Below are positions 31,334 to 39,982 of a stretch of DNA of 64,000 nucleotides, one piece after another. Location: contig NZ_SMCV01000003.1 of NCBI RefSeq assembly GCF_004342285.1, positions 495,546-559,545 of the forward strand, read 5' to 3'. The DNA is from Klebsiella sp. BIGb0138 (GTDB lineage Bacteria > Pseudomonadota > Gammaproteobacteria > Enterobacterales > Enterobacteriaceae). Numbering within the stretch: position 1 is the first letter of the stretch; each line of letters begins with the position of its first letter. Below the pieces are notes generated by a model. The model made no database searches. It was not told where the DNA came from and worked only from the letters and a program-made list of their open reading frames with translations. The translations under genes and the position numbers were made by a program.

Positions 31334-32509
31334 ATGACAATTCATGCAACAGATGTCGCCATTGTAGGTGGCGGAATGGTTGGCGGAGCCCTGGCGCTGG
31401 GGCTGGCGCAACACGGTTTTACGGTGACGGTTATTGAACCATCGGCACCGCCGGCATTTGATGCGTCGGCGCCGCCGGACGTGCGGATTTCGGCAATCAG
31501 CGCCTCTTCCGTGGCGCTGCTGCAGAGCCTCGGCGTCTGGGAGGCGGTACGGGCGATGCGGACGCATCCCTACCGTCGGCTGGAGACCTGGGAGTGGGAG
31601 GATGCGCATGTGACCTTTGACGCCGCTGAGCTGAAGCTGCCGGAACTGGGTTACATGGTAGAAAACCATGTCCTGCAGCTGGCGCTATGGCAGGCGCTGG
31701 CGGCGCATGAGGCCGTCACGCTGCAGGTTGGCGCCTCGTTACAAACGATGTGTCGGGAGCCGACGCACGCCACGCTGCGCCTGAGCGACGGCGGTGAGTG
31801 CTGCGCCCGGCTGGTTATCGGCGCCGATGGCGCAAACTCGCAGGTGCGCCAGCTGGCCGGCATTGGCGTTCATGCCTGGCAGTATCAGCAATCCTGCATG
31901 TTGATCGGCGTGCAGTGCGCGGGCTCTCCCGGCGAGAGTACCTGGCAGCAGTTCACGCCCTCAGGACCGCGCGCGTTTCTGCCGCTGTTCGACAACTGGG
32001 CTTCGCTGGTGTGGTACGACACGCCGGCCCGTATTCGTCAGCTGCAGGGGATGAGCATGCCGCAGCTGGAGCGCGAGATCGCCCATCATTTCCCCTCCCG
32101 TCTGGGTAAGGTTACGCCGCTCAGCGCCGGCGCGTTTCCGCTGACCCGTCGCCATGCGTTGCAGTATGTGCAACCGGGGCTGGCGCTGGTGGGCGATGCC
32201 GCGCATACCATTCATCCGCTGGCGGGGCAGGGGGTTAACCTTGGCTATCGTGACGTTGATGCGCTGTTGGATATTCTGGCTGAGGCGAAAAGTCATGGCG
32301 AAACCTGGGCCAGCCTGGCGGTGCTTAAACGCTATCAGGCGCGTCGCAGAGCGGACAATTTTATAATGCAGTCGGGAATGGATCTGTTTTATGCCGGGTT
32401 CAGTAACGATCTGGCGCCGGTGCGCGTGCTGCGCAATATCGGCTTAATGGCGGCGGCTCATGCCGGCGTTTTAAAGCGTCAGGCCCTGAAGTACGCGTTA
32501 GGATTGTAA
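31334..32509 (+). CDS. ubiF: 3-demethoxyubiquinol 3-hydroxylase UbiF
   Basis: 391-residue FAD monooxygenase for the C6 hydroxylation of the ubiquinone ring. It has the N-terminal FAD motif VGGGMVGGALALGLAQ, the DG motif IGADGANSQVRQ, and the second FAD motif LVGDAAHTIHPLAGQGVNLG. The ATG at 31334 follows AAGGATAACGGCC; the frame to 31238 is non-homologous. It is divergent from miaB and closed by a bidirectional terminator shared with the tRNA operon. Confidence 0.96.
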   Translation: MTIHATDVAIVGGGMVGGALALGLAQHGFTVTVIEPSAPPAFDASAPPDVRISAISASSVALLQSLGVWEAVRAMRTHPYRRLETWEWEDAHVTFDAAELKLPELGYMVENHVLQLALWQALAAHEAVTLQVGASLQTMCREPTHATLRLSDGGECCARLVIGADGANSQVRQLAGIGVHAWQYQQSCMLIGVQCAGSPGESTWQQFTPSGPRAFLPLFDNWASLVWYDTPARIRQLQGMSMPQLEREIAHHFPSRLGKVTPLSAGAFPLTRRHALQYVQPGLALVGDAAHTIHPLAGQGVNLGYRDVDALLDILAEAKSHGETWASLAVLKRYQARRRADNFIMQSGMDLFYAGFSNDLAPVRVLRNIGLMAAAHAGVLKRQALKYALGL

Positions 32510-32570
32510 TCCGCGCTTCCCGGCTGGCTTAGCCGGGAGCGCAACCGGGACGATACGCTCGCCCGTAGAA

Positions 32571-32601
32571 AACAAAAAAGCTCGCCGAAGCGAGCTTTTT
32601 T
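32571..32601. terminator. Bidirectional terminator between ubiF and the tRNA operon
   Basis: AAAAAGCTCGC pairs with GCGAGCTTTTT around a CGAA tetraloop, with an A run on one side and a T run on the other. It stops ubiF on the plus strand and the tRNA transcript on the minus strand. Confidence 0.92.
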
Positions 32602-32610
32602 GCTATTAAA

Positions 32611-32685
32611 TGGCTGGGGTACGAGGATTCGAACCTCGGAATGCTGGTATCAGAAACCAGAGCCTTACCGCTTGGCGATACCCCA
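32611..32685 (-). tRNA. glnX: tRNA-Gln (CUG), glnX position
   Basis: 75-base cloverleaf with encoded CCA; loop TTCTGAT gives anticodon CUG. Its anticodon stem (CTGGT/ACCAG) differs from the other CUG gene (CCGGA/TCCGG) by two compensated base pairs, plus base 26. It is the last gene of the operon. Confidence 0.95.
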
Positions 32686-32721
32686 ACGGGTGCGTCCACA
32701 GTGTGAACGACTTTTTTAAAT

Positions 32722-32796
32722 TGGCTGGGGTACGAGGATTCGAACCTCGGAATGCCGGAATCAGAATCCGGTGCCTTACCGCTTGGCGATACCCCA
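32722..32796 (-). tRNA. glnV: tRNA-Gln (CUG), glnV position
   Basis: 75 bases with encoded CCA and anticodon CUG (loop TTCTGAT). It is the classical Gln-2 sequence, the supE position in E. coli. Confidence 0.96.
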
Positions 32797-32842
32797 ACAA
32801 TTCTTTCTGGATTTATCGAAATGAATCAATAAGCCCTTTATA

Positions 32843-32919
32843 TGGTGGCTACGACGGGATTCGAACCTGTGACCCCATCATTATGAGTGATGTGCTCTAA
32901 CCAGCTGAGCTACGTAGCC
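32843..32919 (-). tRNA. metU: Elongator tRNA-Met (CAU), metU position
   Basis: 77 bases with encoded CCA; anticodon loop CTCATAA. The acceptor GGCTACG pairs with CGTAGCC. It differs from the 33330 copy by one base in the T loop (TTCGAAT against TTCAAAT). Confidence 0.96.
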
Positions 32920-32939
32920 AATTTTATCATATTCTTCGA

Positions 32940-33014
32940 TGGCTGGGGTACCTGGATTCGAACCAGGGAATGCCGGTATCAAAAACCGGTGCCTTACCGC
33001 TTGGCGATACCCCA
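32940..33014 (-). tRNA. glnW: tRNA-Gln (UUG), glnW position
   Basis: 75 bases with encoded CCA; anticodon loop TTTTGAT gives UUG. It is identical to the 33051 copy. Confidence 0.96.
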
Positions 33015-33050
33015 ATAACCGTCGCGGTGAACCGCAAACATCGAAGAAAA

Positions 33051-33125
33051 TGGCTGGGGTACCTGGATTCGAACCAGGGAATGCCGGTATCAAAAACCGG
33101 TGCCTTACCGCTTGGCGATACCCCA
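33051..33125 (-). tRNA. glnU: tRNA-Gln (UUG), glnU position
   Basis: 75 bases with encoded CCA and anticodon UUG; identical to the 32940 copy, a tandem duplication conserved in enterobacteria. Confidence 0.96.
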
Positions 33126-33235
33126 ACAAAAAAATCTTTTACTTTCAGAAGAGGTTATCTACAAACTTATTACGGCAGCCTTGATGACCATCTTACAGCC
33201 TGGATATACCCCATCCGCGCAACGCTTTGGGTGAA

Positions 33236-33320
33236 TGGTGCGGGAGGCGAGACTTGAACTCGCACACCTTGCGGCGCCAGAACCTAAATCTGGTGCGTCT
33301 ACCAATTTCGCCACTCCCGC
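33236..33320 (-). tRNA. leuW: tRNA-Leu (UAG)
   Basis: 85 bases with a long variable arm typical of class II tRNAs and encoded CCA; the anticodon stem CCAGA/TCTGG (minus strand CCAGATTTAGGTTCTGG) carries UAG. Confidence 0.96.
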
Positions 33321-33329
33321 AAAAAAAGA

Positions 33330-33406
33330 TGGTGGCTACGACGGGATTTGAACCTGTGACCCCATCATTATGAGTGATGTGCTCTAACCAGCTGAGCTAC
33401 GTAGCC
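33330..33406 (-). tRNA. metT: Elongator tRNA-Met (CAU), metT position
   Basis: 77 bases with encoded CCA and anticodon CAU. It is the first gene of the operon, about 40 bases below the promoter. Its T loop reads TTCAAAT. Confidence 0.96.
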
Positions 33407-33445
33407 ATCTTTTTTTCGCGTTACCTTATCGGCGTTGCGGGGCGC

Positions 33446-33474
33446 ATTATGCGTATTGGGCCTGCGAGCGTCAA
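33446..33474 (-). promoter_or_regulatory. tRNA operon promoter (stable-RNA type)
   Basis: TTGACG (33469-33474), a 17-base spacer and CATAAT (33446-33451), followed by the GC-rich discriminator GCGCCCCGC typical of growth-rate- and ppGpp-controlled promoters. The operon order metT-leuW-glnU-glnW-metU-glnV-glnX is that of E. coli. Confidence 0.92.
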
Positions 33475-33587
33475 CCCCTTTTTCAAGGAAAATCGCTGGA
33501 ATGTGACTGTTTGGTTAGGTTGCGAACAGCGTGATGCAATAATCGGCAATTATTGGTTATTTATCGCTTTTCAGCGGCAAATAAAGC

Positions 33588-33617
33588 AATAAAAAAACGG
33601 GCCCCGCAGGGCCCGTT
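33588..33617 (-). terminator. Rho-independent terminator of asnB
   Basis: AACGGGCCC (minus strand, 33609-33617) pairs with GGGCCCGTT (33596-33604) and is followed by a T run (33591-33597), just below the asnB stop. The 110 bases between it and the tRNA promoter show nothing. Confidence 0.92.
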
Positions 33618-33632
33618 GATGGTGCAAAACAT

Positions 33633-35297
33633 TTATTTATAAGCGGACTGGTGTACGCCAACGGCGCGTCCTGACGGATCGTTCATGGTTTTGAACGTTT
33701 CATCCCATTCAATCGCTTTGGCGGAAGAACAGGCAACGGACGGGCCGCCTGGCACACACTCCGCCGCGCTCGGAAGCGGGAACAGTTCTTCAAAGATTTC
33801 GCGGTACAGATACGCTTCTTTAGAAGACGGCGTGTTGTACGGGAAACGGAAGCTGGCGGTTTCCAGCTGCTGGTCGGAGACCTGTTTTGCCGCCACCTCT
33901 TTAAGAGTATCAATCCAGCTGTAGCCCACCCCATCAGAGAACTGCTCTTTCTGGCGCCATGCGACGCTGGCCGGCAGGTAGGATTCAAAACATTCGCGCA
34001 GAATATGTTTTTCCATTTTGCCGTTGCCGCACATCTTGTCCTGCGGGTTAATGCGCATCGCGACGTCGAGGAACTGCTTATCGAGGAACGGTACGCGCGC
34101 TTCCACGCCCCAGGCCGACATCGCTTTGTTGGCGCGGGCGCAGTCAAACATGTGCAGCGCCTGTAGTTTACGCACGGTCTCTTCATGCAGCTCTTTGGCG
34201 TTCGGCGCTTTGTGGAAATAGAGATAACCGCCGAACACTTCATCAGACCCTTCGCCTGACAGCACCATCTTAATGCCCATCGCTTTGATTTTACGTGACA
34301 TCAAATACATCGGCGTGGAGGCGCGGATGGTGGTCACGTCGTAAGTTTCAATGTGATAGATAACGTCACGGATGGCGTCGAGGCCTTCCTGCACGGTGAA
34401 GTGGATCTCGTGGTGCACGGTACCCAGATGGTTTGCCACTTCCTGCGCCGCCTTCAGATCCGGCGAGCCCTGCAGACCGACGGCGAACGAGTGCAGCTGC
34501 GGCCACCAGGCTTCGCTGCGCTCCTGATCTTCAACGCGGCGAGCGGCGAATTTTTTGGTGATGGCAGAGATAATCGACGAGTCAAGGCCGCCGGAAAGCA
34601 GCACGCCGTAAGGCACGTCGGACATCAGGTGGCTTTTGACCGACTCTTCCAGCGCCTGGCGCAGCTCGTTTTTATCCGTGACGTTGTCTTTAACCGCGTC
34701 ATAGTCAAACCAGTCGCGCTGATAGTACTGACGGATTTCACCGTCTTTGCTCCACAGGTAGCTGCCGGCCGGGAACTCTTTAATGGTGCGGCACACCGGA
34801 ACCAGGGCCTTCATTTCCGAGGCGACGTAGAAGTTGCCGTGCTCGTCATGGCCCATATACAGAGGAATAATCCCGATATGGTCGCGGCCGATCAGATACG
34901 CGTCCTGCTCGCTGTCGTACAGGGCGAAGGCAAACATCCCCTGCAAATCGTCAAGAAATTCCACGCCCTTTTCCTGGTACAGAGCGAGGATGACTTCACA
35001 GTCGGAACCGGTCTGGAAGGTATAGCGATCGCCGTATTCGGCGCGCAGCGCCTGGTGGTTGTAGATTTCACCGTTGACCGCCAGCGCATGGGTTTTTTGT
35101 TCGTTGTACAGCGGCTGGGCACCGGCGTTAACGTCGACGATAGACAGACGTTCATGAACCAGAATCGCTTTATCGCTGGCATAGACGCCGGACCAGTCTG
35201 GCCCGCGATGGCGCATCAGGCGGGAAAGCTCCAGAGCCTTTTTACGCAGTTCGACCGCGTCAGTTTTAATATCCAGTACGCCGAAAATTGAACACAT
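33633..35297 (-). CDS. asnB: Asparagine synthetase B (glutamine-hydrolysing)
   Basis: 554 residues. The class II glutaminase domain has the nucleophile Cys2 right after Met (MCSIFG) and occupies about 1-200; the synthetase domain has the PP-loop LSGGLDSS and LSGEGSDEVFGGY. It converts Asp, Gln and ATP to Asn. The ATG at 35297 follows GGAGAAGGTT; the frame to 35309 would lose the catalytic N terminus. The upstream gap (35298-35576) is AT-rich and shows no gene. Confidence 0.98.
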   Translation of the reverse strand: MCSIFGVLDIKTDAVELRKKALELSRLMRHRGPDWSGVYASDKAILVHERLSIVDVNAGAQPLYNEQKTHALAVNGEIYNHQALRAEYGDRYTFQTGSDCEVILALYQEKGVEFLDDLQGMFAFALYDSEQDAYLIGRDHIGIIPLYMGHDEHGNFYVASEMKALVPVCRTIKEFPAGSYLWSKDGEIRQYYQRDWFDYDAVKDNVTDKNELRQALEESVKSHLMSDVPYGVLLSGGLDSSIISAITKKFAARRVEDQERSEAWWPQLHSFAVGLQGSPDLKAAQEVANHLGTVHHEIHFTVQEGLDAIRDVIYHIETYDVTTIRASTPMYLMSRKIKAMGIKMVLSGEGSDEVFGGYLYFHKAPNAKELHEETVRKLQALHMFDCARANKAMSAWGVEARVPFLDKQFLDVAMRINPQDKMCGNGKMEKHILRECFESYLPASVAWRQKEQFSDGVGYSWIDTLKEVAAKQVSDQQLETASFRFPYNTPSSKEAYLYREIFEELFPLPSAAECVPGGPSVACSSAKAIEWDETFKTMNDPSGRAVGVHQSAYK

Positions 35298-35546
35298 AAC
35301 CTTCTCCATTACCCTATCGTGTTGTGATGTTGCGTAGACCTCGTCTTATTGCGAAGTCTCAGTGCATGGGTAAGAAAATGCCGTAAAGGAGAGTGGGGCG
35401 CAAGGGATTTACGGCCTGTGTAAGAAAAAACGCAATGACGATTGTTGAATATTAAAAAAAGAGCATGTTTTGAGCGTCTTTATTGATGAATATTCAGTAT
35501 CAGGCCGTTTTTATTAAATGAAGTTTTTTTCAGTAAGCGGGTAAAT

Positions 35547-35575
35547 GAAAAACCACGTCCTGAGACGTGGTTTTA
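35547..35575 (-). terminator. Rho-independent terminator of umpH
   Basis: AAACCACGTC (minus strand, 35564-35573) pairs with GACGTGGTTT (35550-35559) over a 4-base loop, followed by TTTC. It closes the nagBAC-umpH operon. Confidence 0.88.
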
Positions 35576-35576
35576 T

Positions 35577-36329
35577 TCAGAAAACATCAATTTCCGCCAC
35601 GGACGGGTAGATCCACGATGGCCGGAACGGCAGGCTGTCGATATCATCAAGCGTTGAGACGCCGGAGAGAACCAGAATAGTTTCCAGGCCAGCCTGGAAG
35701 CCGGCCAGAATATCAGTACGCAGATTATCGCCGACGATAACCGTCTGCTCGGAGTGCGCCTGCATTTTATTCAGCGCCGACCGGATAATCCATGGGCTGG
35801 GTTTGCCAACGTAAAACGGTTTGCGCCCGGAGATCTTCTCGATTCCGGCGCACAATGCGCCGCAGGCCGGGTAGTAACCGCGGCCATGGGTGTCCGGGTT
35901 GGTGGCAATAAAACGCGCGCCGTTGGCGACGAAGAAGGCCGCTTTATGCATCATATCCCAGTTAAATGAGCGGGTTTCGCCGACGATAACAAAGTCAGGA
36001 TTGACGTCGGTAATAGTGAAGCCGGCTTTATAAAGCTCGTGAATCAGCGCACCTTCGCCGACCACGTAGGCCTTTTTGCCTTCCTGGCGGCGCAGGAAGT
36101 CAGCGGTGGCCATGGCAGAGGTATAAAAGGCGCTATCCGGTACCTCGATACCGGCGGTCGCGAAGCGGTTTGCCAGGTCCTGCCCGGTCTGGGAAGGGTA
36201 GTTGGTCAACATCACCAGCGGCATATCTTTTGCAAGAATACGTTTGATAAATTCAGCAGCGCCCGGCACGGCCACATTGTCGTGCATCAGCACGCCGTCA
36301 ATATCACAGATTACGTTTTGAATGGTCAT
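35577..36329 (-). CDS. umpH: UMP phosphatase UmpH (NagD)
   Basis: 250-residue HAD-superfamily phosphatase (type IIA, C2 cap). Motif I is DIDGVLM, motif II LTNYPS, and motif IV GDNLRTDI. E. coli NagD prefers UMP and serves pyrimidine overflow rather than amino-sugar use, although it is the last gene of the nag operon. It lies 45 bases past nagC. Confidence 0.95.
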   Translation of the reverse strand: MTIQNVICDIDGVLMHDNVAVPGAAEFIKRILAKDMPLVMLTNYPSQTGQDLANRFATAGIEVPDSAFYTSAMATADFLRRQEGKKAYVVGEGALIHELYKAGFTITDVNPDFVIVGETRSFNWDMMHKAAFFVANGARFIATNPDTHGRGYYPACGALCAGIEKISGRKPFYVGKPSPWIIRSALNKMQAHSEQTVIVGDNLRTDILAGFQAGLETILVLSGVSTLDDIDSLPFRPSWIYPSVAEIDVF

Positions 36330-36374
36330 GGACTGTCCGACATCGTTGAAGAAAGGCGAAACTATATAGCCACC

Positions 36375-37595
36375 TTAGCTTTCCAGCAAACGCTGGAGCA
36401 GAATACCGTTGAGCATGGCGCGTTTCACCAGCGCAAAGGCGCCAATTGCCGAACGGTGATCCAGCGTGGAGCGTACCACCGGCAGATTTTTGCGAAACGC
36501 CTTCAACGCCTGGGCGTTAATACAGCCTTCAATCGCCGGTAACAGCACTTTCTCCGCTTCGACGATCTCACCGGCGATCACCACTTTCTGTGGGTTAAAC
36601 AGGTTAATGGCAATCGCGATGGTTTTGCCCAGATGGCGGCCAACGTATTCGATGACTTCACAGGCCAGCGCGTCGCCTTTATTGGCGGCTTTGCAGATGG
36701 TTTTAATCGTGCAGTCATCGCTGGTCAACTTACTCGGGTAGCCCTGCTCAAGCAGATGACGCACGCGTTGTTCGATGGCAGCGTTCGCCGCGACGGTCTC
36801 CAGACAGCCAAAGTTGCCGCAGTGACAGCGTTCGCCGAGCGGGTCGACCTGAATATGGCCAATCTCACCGACGTTGCCGTTACGGCCGATAAAAATGCGC
36901 CCGTTGGAGATAATTCCCGCGCCGGTACCGCGGTGGACGCGCACCAGAATAGAATCTTCGCAGTCCTGGCTTGCACCGAAATAGTGCTCCGCGAGCGCAA
37001 GGCTGCGGATATCGTGGCCGACAAAACAGGTGACTTTAAAGCGTTTTTCCAGCGCCCCGACCAGCCCCCAGTTTTCCACCTGAATGTGCGGCATGTAGCG
37101 AATCACGCCGCTTTCCGGGTCGACAAGCCCGGGAAGAATGACCGAGATGGCGATAAGCTCGCGGATTTTACGCTGGCAGCGCTCAATAAAGGCCGCAATG
37201 ATATTCAGCAGCGCATGTTCCAGGGTTTCCTGGGTGCGTTCCGGCAGCGGGAAGTGTTCTTCTTCCAGCGTCTTGCTGCTTAAATCATACAGGGTCAGGG
37301 TGGCGTCGTAGCGCCCCAGGCGCACGCCGATGGCGTGGAAGTTGCGGGTTTCCGCAATAATAGAGATAGCGCGGCGGCCCCCGGTGGAGGCCTGCTGATC
37401 GACTTCTTTGATCAGCCCGCGTTCTATCAGTTGACGCGTGATTTTCGTCACGCTGGCAGGGGCAAGCTGGCTTTGTTCCGCGATCTGAATGCGCGAGATG
37501 GGGCCGTGCTGGTCAATTAGCCGGTACACGGCCGCGCTGTTCAGCTGTTTTACGAGATCAACGTTACCAATTTGAGCATGTCCGCCTGCTGTCAT
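36375..37595 (-). CDS. nagC: N-acetylglucosamine repressor NagC
   Basis: 406-residue ROK-family repressor. The N-terminal winged helix-turn-helix (about 20-75, IQIAEQSQLAPASVTKITRQL) is followed by a sugar-kinase-like domain with the ROK zinc motif CHCGNFGCLE. GlcNAc-6-phosphate relieves binding. It controls nagBAC/nagE from the operators at 39769 and 39862. It starts seven bases after the nagA stop. Confidence 0.97.
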   Translation of the reverse strand: MTAGGHAQIGNVDLVKQLNSAAVYRLIDQHGPISRIQIAEQSQLAPASVTKITRQLIERGLIKEVDQQASTGGRRAISIIAETRNFHAIGVRLGRYDATLTLYDLSSKTLEEEHFPLPERTQETLEHALLNIIAAFIERCQRKIRELIAISVILPGLVDPESGVIRYMPHIQVENWGLVGALEKRFKVTCFVGHDIRSLALAEHYFGASQDCEDSILVRVHRGTGAGIISNGRIFIGRNGNVGEIGHIQVDPLGERCHCGNFGCLETVAANAAIEQRVRHLLEQGYPSKLTSDDCTIKTICKAANKGDALACEVIEYVGRHLGKTIAIAINLFNPQKVVIAGEIVEAEKVLLPAIEGCINAQALKAFRKNLPVVRSTLDHRSAIGAFALVKRAMLNGILLQRLLES

Positions 37596-37602
37596 ACTTT
37601 AC

Positions 37603-38751
37603 TTACTCAGTGACGACCTCGTTACCATTAACGATGGTCTTGATGATTTTATAATCGCGGGTAAAGGCGGTCAGGTTAGCGACCATGCCCGGCGCAATGC
37701 TGCCGAGCTGCTTTTCCACGCCAATCGCGCGCGCGGGGTAGAGGGTTGCCATACGCAACACTTCGTCCAGCGCGATACCGCAATGTTCGACGAGATTACG
37801 GACGCCTTCAATCATGGTCAGAGCAGACCCGCTGAGGGTACCGTTTTCATCTACACACAGTCCATTGCGGTAGTATATTGTTTTACCAGCAAAAATGAAC
37901 TGGTCAATATCCGCCCCCGCCGGCGCGGTGGCATCGGTCACGAGGCACAGCTTGTCGCCTTTCAGACGTTTCGCGTTACGCACGTTAGCATAATCGACGT
38001 GCAGACCGTCGACGATAATACCGCAGTAAACGTCCGGCTCGTCGAAAATAGCGCCCGCGAGGCCCGGCTCACGACCGGTGATGTACGGCATCGCGTTATA
38101 CAGATGGGTGGCGAAAGTGATGCCCGCACGGAAGCCGATTTTGGCCTCTTTCAGCGTGGCGTTAGAGTGGCCCGCGGAAACCACGATCCCGGCGTCCGCC
38201 AGTTGGCGAATCACCTCGGTGCCGACGCGCTCAGGGGCAAGGGTGACTTTGGTGATCACATCGGCGTTTTCACACAGAAAATCGACCAACGCCGGATCCG
38301 GTTTACGTACGTAGTCTGGGTTGTGCGTGCCTTTTTTCACCACGTTCAGCCATGGACCTTCGAGGTGCAGACCCAGCGCCTGGTTAGGATATTTTTGCAG
38401 GTACTCGCGCATCACGCGCACGCCCTGTTTCATCAGCTCGTCGCTGGAGGTGATAAGCGTCGGCAGATAGCTGGTACAGCCGGAGCGCTCGTTGGCCTTC
38501 TGCATAATTTCCAGCGTTTCGACGGTGACCGCATCCGGGCTGTCGTTAAACTGCACGCCGCCACAGCCGTTCAGCTGGACGTCGATAAAACCGGGGGCCA
38601 GAATGGCGCCGTTAACCGAGCGTTGCTCAATTTCAGACGGTAAATCAGCCAGTGAACAGATACGTTCGATAAGGCCATCAGCGACGATAATCGCATGGTC
38701 ATCCAGAATTTCATGGCCGGTATAAATCCGACCTTCGGTTAATGCATACAT
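37603..38751 (-). CDS. nagA: N-acetylglucosamine-6-phosphate deacetylase NagA
   Basis: 382-residue amidohydrolase-superfamily enzyme. Metal and substrate motifs include [19 protein letters not shown] (Glu ligand), VSAGHSNA and FATHLYNAM (His ligands) and LVTDATAP (catalytic Asp). It makes GlcN6P for NagB. The ATG at 38751 follows GGGGG; the upstream frame to 38772 is not conserved. Confidence 0.97.
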   Translation of the reverse strand: MYALTEGRIYTGHEILDDHAIIVADGLIERICSLADLPSEIEQRSVNGAILAPGFIDVQLNGCGGVQFNDSPDAVTVETLEIMQKANERSGCTSYLPTLITSSDELMKQGVRVMREYLQKYPNQALGLHLEGPWLNVVKKGTHNPDYVRKPDPALVDFLCENADVITKVTLAPERVGTEVIRQLADAGIVVSAGHSNATLKEAKIGFRAGITFATHLYNAMPYITGREPGLAGAIFDEPDVYCGIIVDGLHVDYANVRNAKRLKGDKLCLVTDATAPAGADIDQFIFAGKTIYYRNGLCVDENGTLSGSALTMIEGVRNLVEHCGIALDEVLRMATLYPARAIGVEKQLGSIAPGMVANLTAFTRDYKIIKTIVNGNEVVTE

Positions 38752-38823
38752 TACGACCCCCGGTTTACACACACTCGTCTATAAGCTATTGACCGTGCTG
38801 GCGCTCAATGGCGCGTGTGTATC

Positions 38824-38859
38824 AGAAAAATGAAATGTCCCGCGGATGGGCCGCAGGAC
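38824..38859 (-). terminator. Possible attenuating hairpin between nagB and nagA
   Basis: On the minus strand GTCC-GCGG (with one mismatch) pairs across a 5-base loop (38837-38859), followed by ATTTCATTTTTC. It may reduce read-through from nagB into nagA. Confidence 0.4.
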
Positions 38860-38868
38860 GAGACTACC

Positions 38869-39669
38869 TTACAGCCCTTTGACGCTTTCAGCTTCTAATT
38901 CATTGAAGTATTTCAGCGTCTTCACTTTCAGTTCCATGGTAGACGGCTCGTCGCACACCACCACCGCTTTCGGGTGCAGCTGCAGACAGGTGATGGTCCA
39001 CATATGGTTGACGTTGCCTTCCACCGCCGCCTGCAGCGCCAGCGCTTTCTGATGACCCAGCACCAGAATCATCACTTCTTCGGCATCCAGCAGGGTACCC
39101 ACGCCGACGGTCAGCGCATATTTCGGCACCAGATCGACGTCGCCGTCGAAGAAGCGGGAGTTTGCCACGCGGGTGTCATGAGTCAGGGTTTTAATCCGGG
39201 TACGAGAGGCCAGAGAAGAGGCCGGTTCGTTGAAGGCGATATGACCGTCGTTGCCGACGCCGCCCATAAACAGGTTAATCTTACCGTAAGAGCGGATTTT
39301 TTCTTCATAACGACGACATTCTGCATCGATGTCTGGCGCATTGCCGTTCAGCAGGTTAATGTTTTCCGCAGGAATATCAACATGATCAAAGAAATTACGG
39401 TGCATGAAGCTATGATAGCTTTCCGGGTGCTCTTTCGGCAGGCCAACGTACTCGTCCATGTTGAACGTCACAACATGCTTAAAACTGACCTGGCCCGATT
39501 TGTGCATCTCAACCAACGCTTTGTAAGCGGTCAGAGGCGTACCGCCGGTAGGCAGACCCAGAACAAACGGGCGATCGGCAGTCGGTTTGAAGGCGTTGAT
39601 GCGGTTTACGATGTGGCGAGCAGCCCATTTACCGACTTGTTCAGCTGTTATCAGGGGGATCAGTCTCAT
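38869..39669 (-). CDS. nagB: Glucosamine-6-phosphate deaminase NagB
   Basis: 266 residues, the exact family length. It converts GlcN6P to fructose-6-phosphate and ammonia and is allosterically activated by GlcNAc6P. The conserved stretches NMDEYVGLP (Asp72), [14 protein letters not shown] (Asp141, His143, Glu148) and the C-terminal GHQKALA are present. It is first gene of nagBAC-umpH, divergent from nagE. Confidence 0.98.
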   Translation of the reverse strand: MRLIPLITAEQVGKWAARHIVNRINAFKPTADRPFVLGLPTGGTPLTAYKALVEMHKSGQVSFKHVVTFNMDEYVGLPKEHPESYHSFMHRNFFDHVDIPAENINLLNGNAPDIDAECRRYEEKIRSYGKINLFMGGVGNDGHIAFNEPASSLASRTRIKTLTHDTRVANSRFFDGDVDLVPKYALTVGVGTLLDAEEVMILVLGHQKALALQAAVEGNVNHMWTITCLQLHPKAVVVCDEPSTMELKVKTLKYFNELEAESVKGL

Positions 39670-39729
39670 TCTTCACCTCTATAGTTAAATTAGAACCTGG
39701 CGGATTGGCGCCAGCATACTATTAAGAGT

Positions 39730-39758
39730 ATCGCAGTCACTACGCCAACCGGGGTCAA
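39730..39758 (-). promoter_or_regulatory. nagB promoter
   Basis: On the minus strand TTGACC (39753-39758), a 17-base spacer and TGCGAT (39730-39735). It lies just below the nagB-side NagC operator. Confidence 0.5.
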
Positions 39759-39768
39759 TCCGTGTTGA

Positions 39769-39790
39769 TTTTTTGAATGATAAAATAAGT
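39769..39790. promoter_or_regulatory. NagC operator, nagB side
   Basis: On the minus strand the site reads ACTTATTTTATCATTCAAAA, the form I recall for the E. coli nagB operator. Its centre is about 92 bases from the nagE-side operator, compatible with the NagC repression loop known in E. coli. Confidence 0.65.
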
Positions 39791-39833
39791 TTTCGATGTT
39801 AGCCAGTCGAAGGGAGGGGTTAATACGATATTT

Positions 39834-39849
39834 GGTGATTATAGTCACA
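39834..39849. promoter_or_regulatory. CRP site between nagB and nagE
   Basis: GGTGA-ttatag-TCACA is a near-consensus CRP core (TGTGA-N6-TCACA), placed between the two NagC operators as in E. coli, where CRP activates both directions. Confidence 0.75.
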
Positions 39850-39861
39850 AAAAATACGCAT

Positions 39862-39882
39862 TTAATTTGCGATACGAATTAA
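39862..39882. promoter_or_regulatory. NagC operator, nagE side
   Basis: A near-perfect palindrome with arms TTAATTTG and CGAATTAA around GCGATA-type centre bases, matching the NagC operator pattern. It lies 100 bases before the nagE GTG. Confidence 0.75.
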
Positions 39883-39982
39883 TTTTCCACACACTTTGCA
39901 AGTAAGTTAAAAAACCAACCTGGTTACACAATAAAAAAGTGGCTTTGAATGAGCCTTATCGGGGTCTCATAGGGGGAATAAA

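Noticed and set aside
32606..33257. Short open frames and regularly spaced 75-base repeats, at first like a CRISPR array
   Set aside because: The repeats are tandem tRNA-Gln and tRNA-Met genes with full cloverleafs and encoded CCA ends. The open frames are translations of tRNA sequence.
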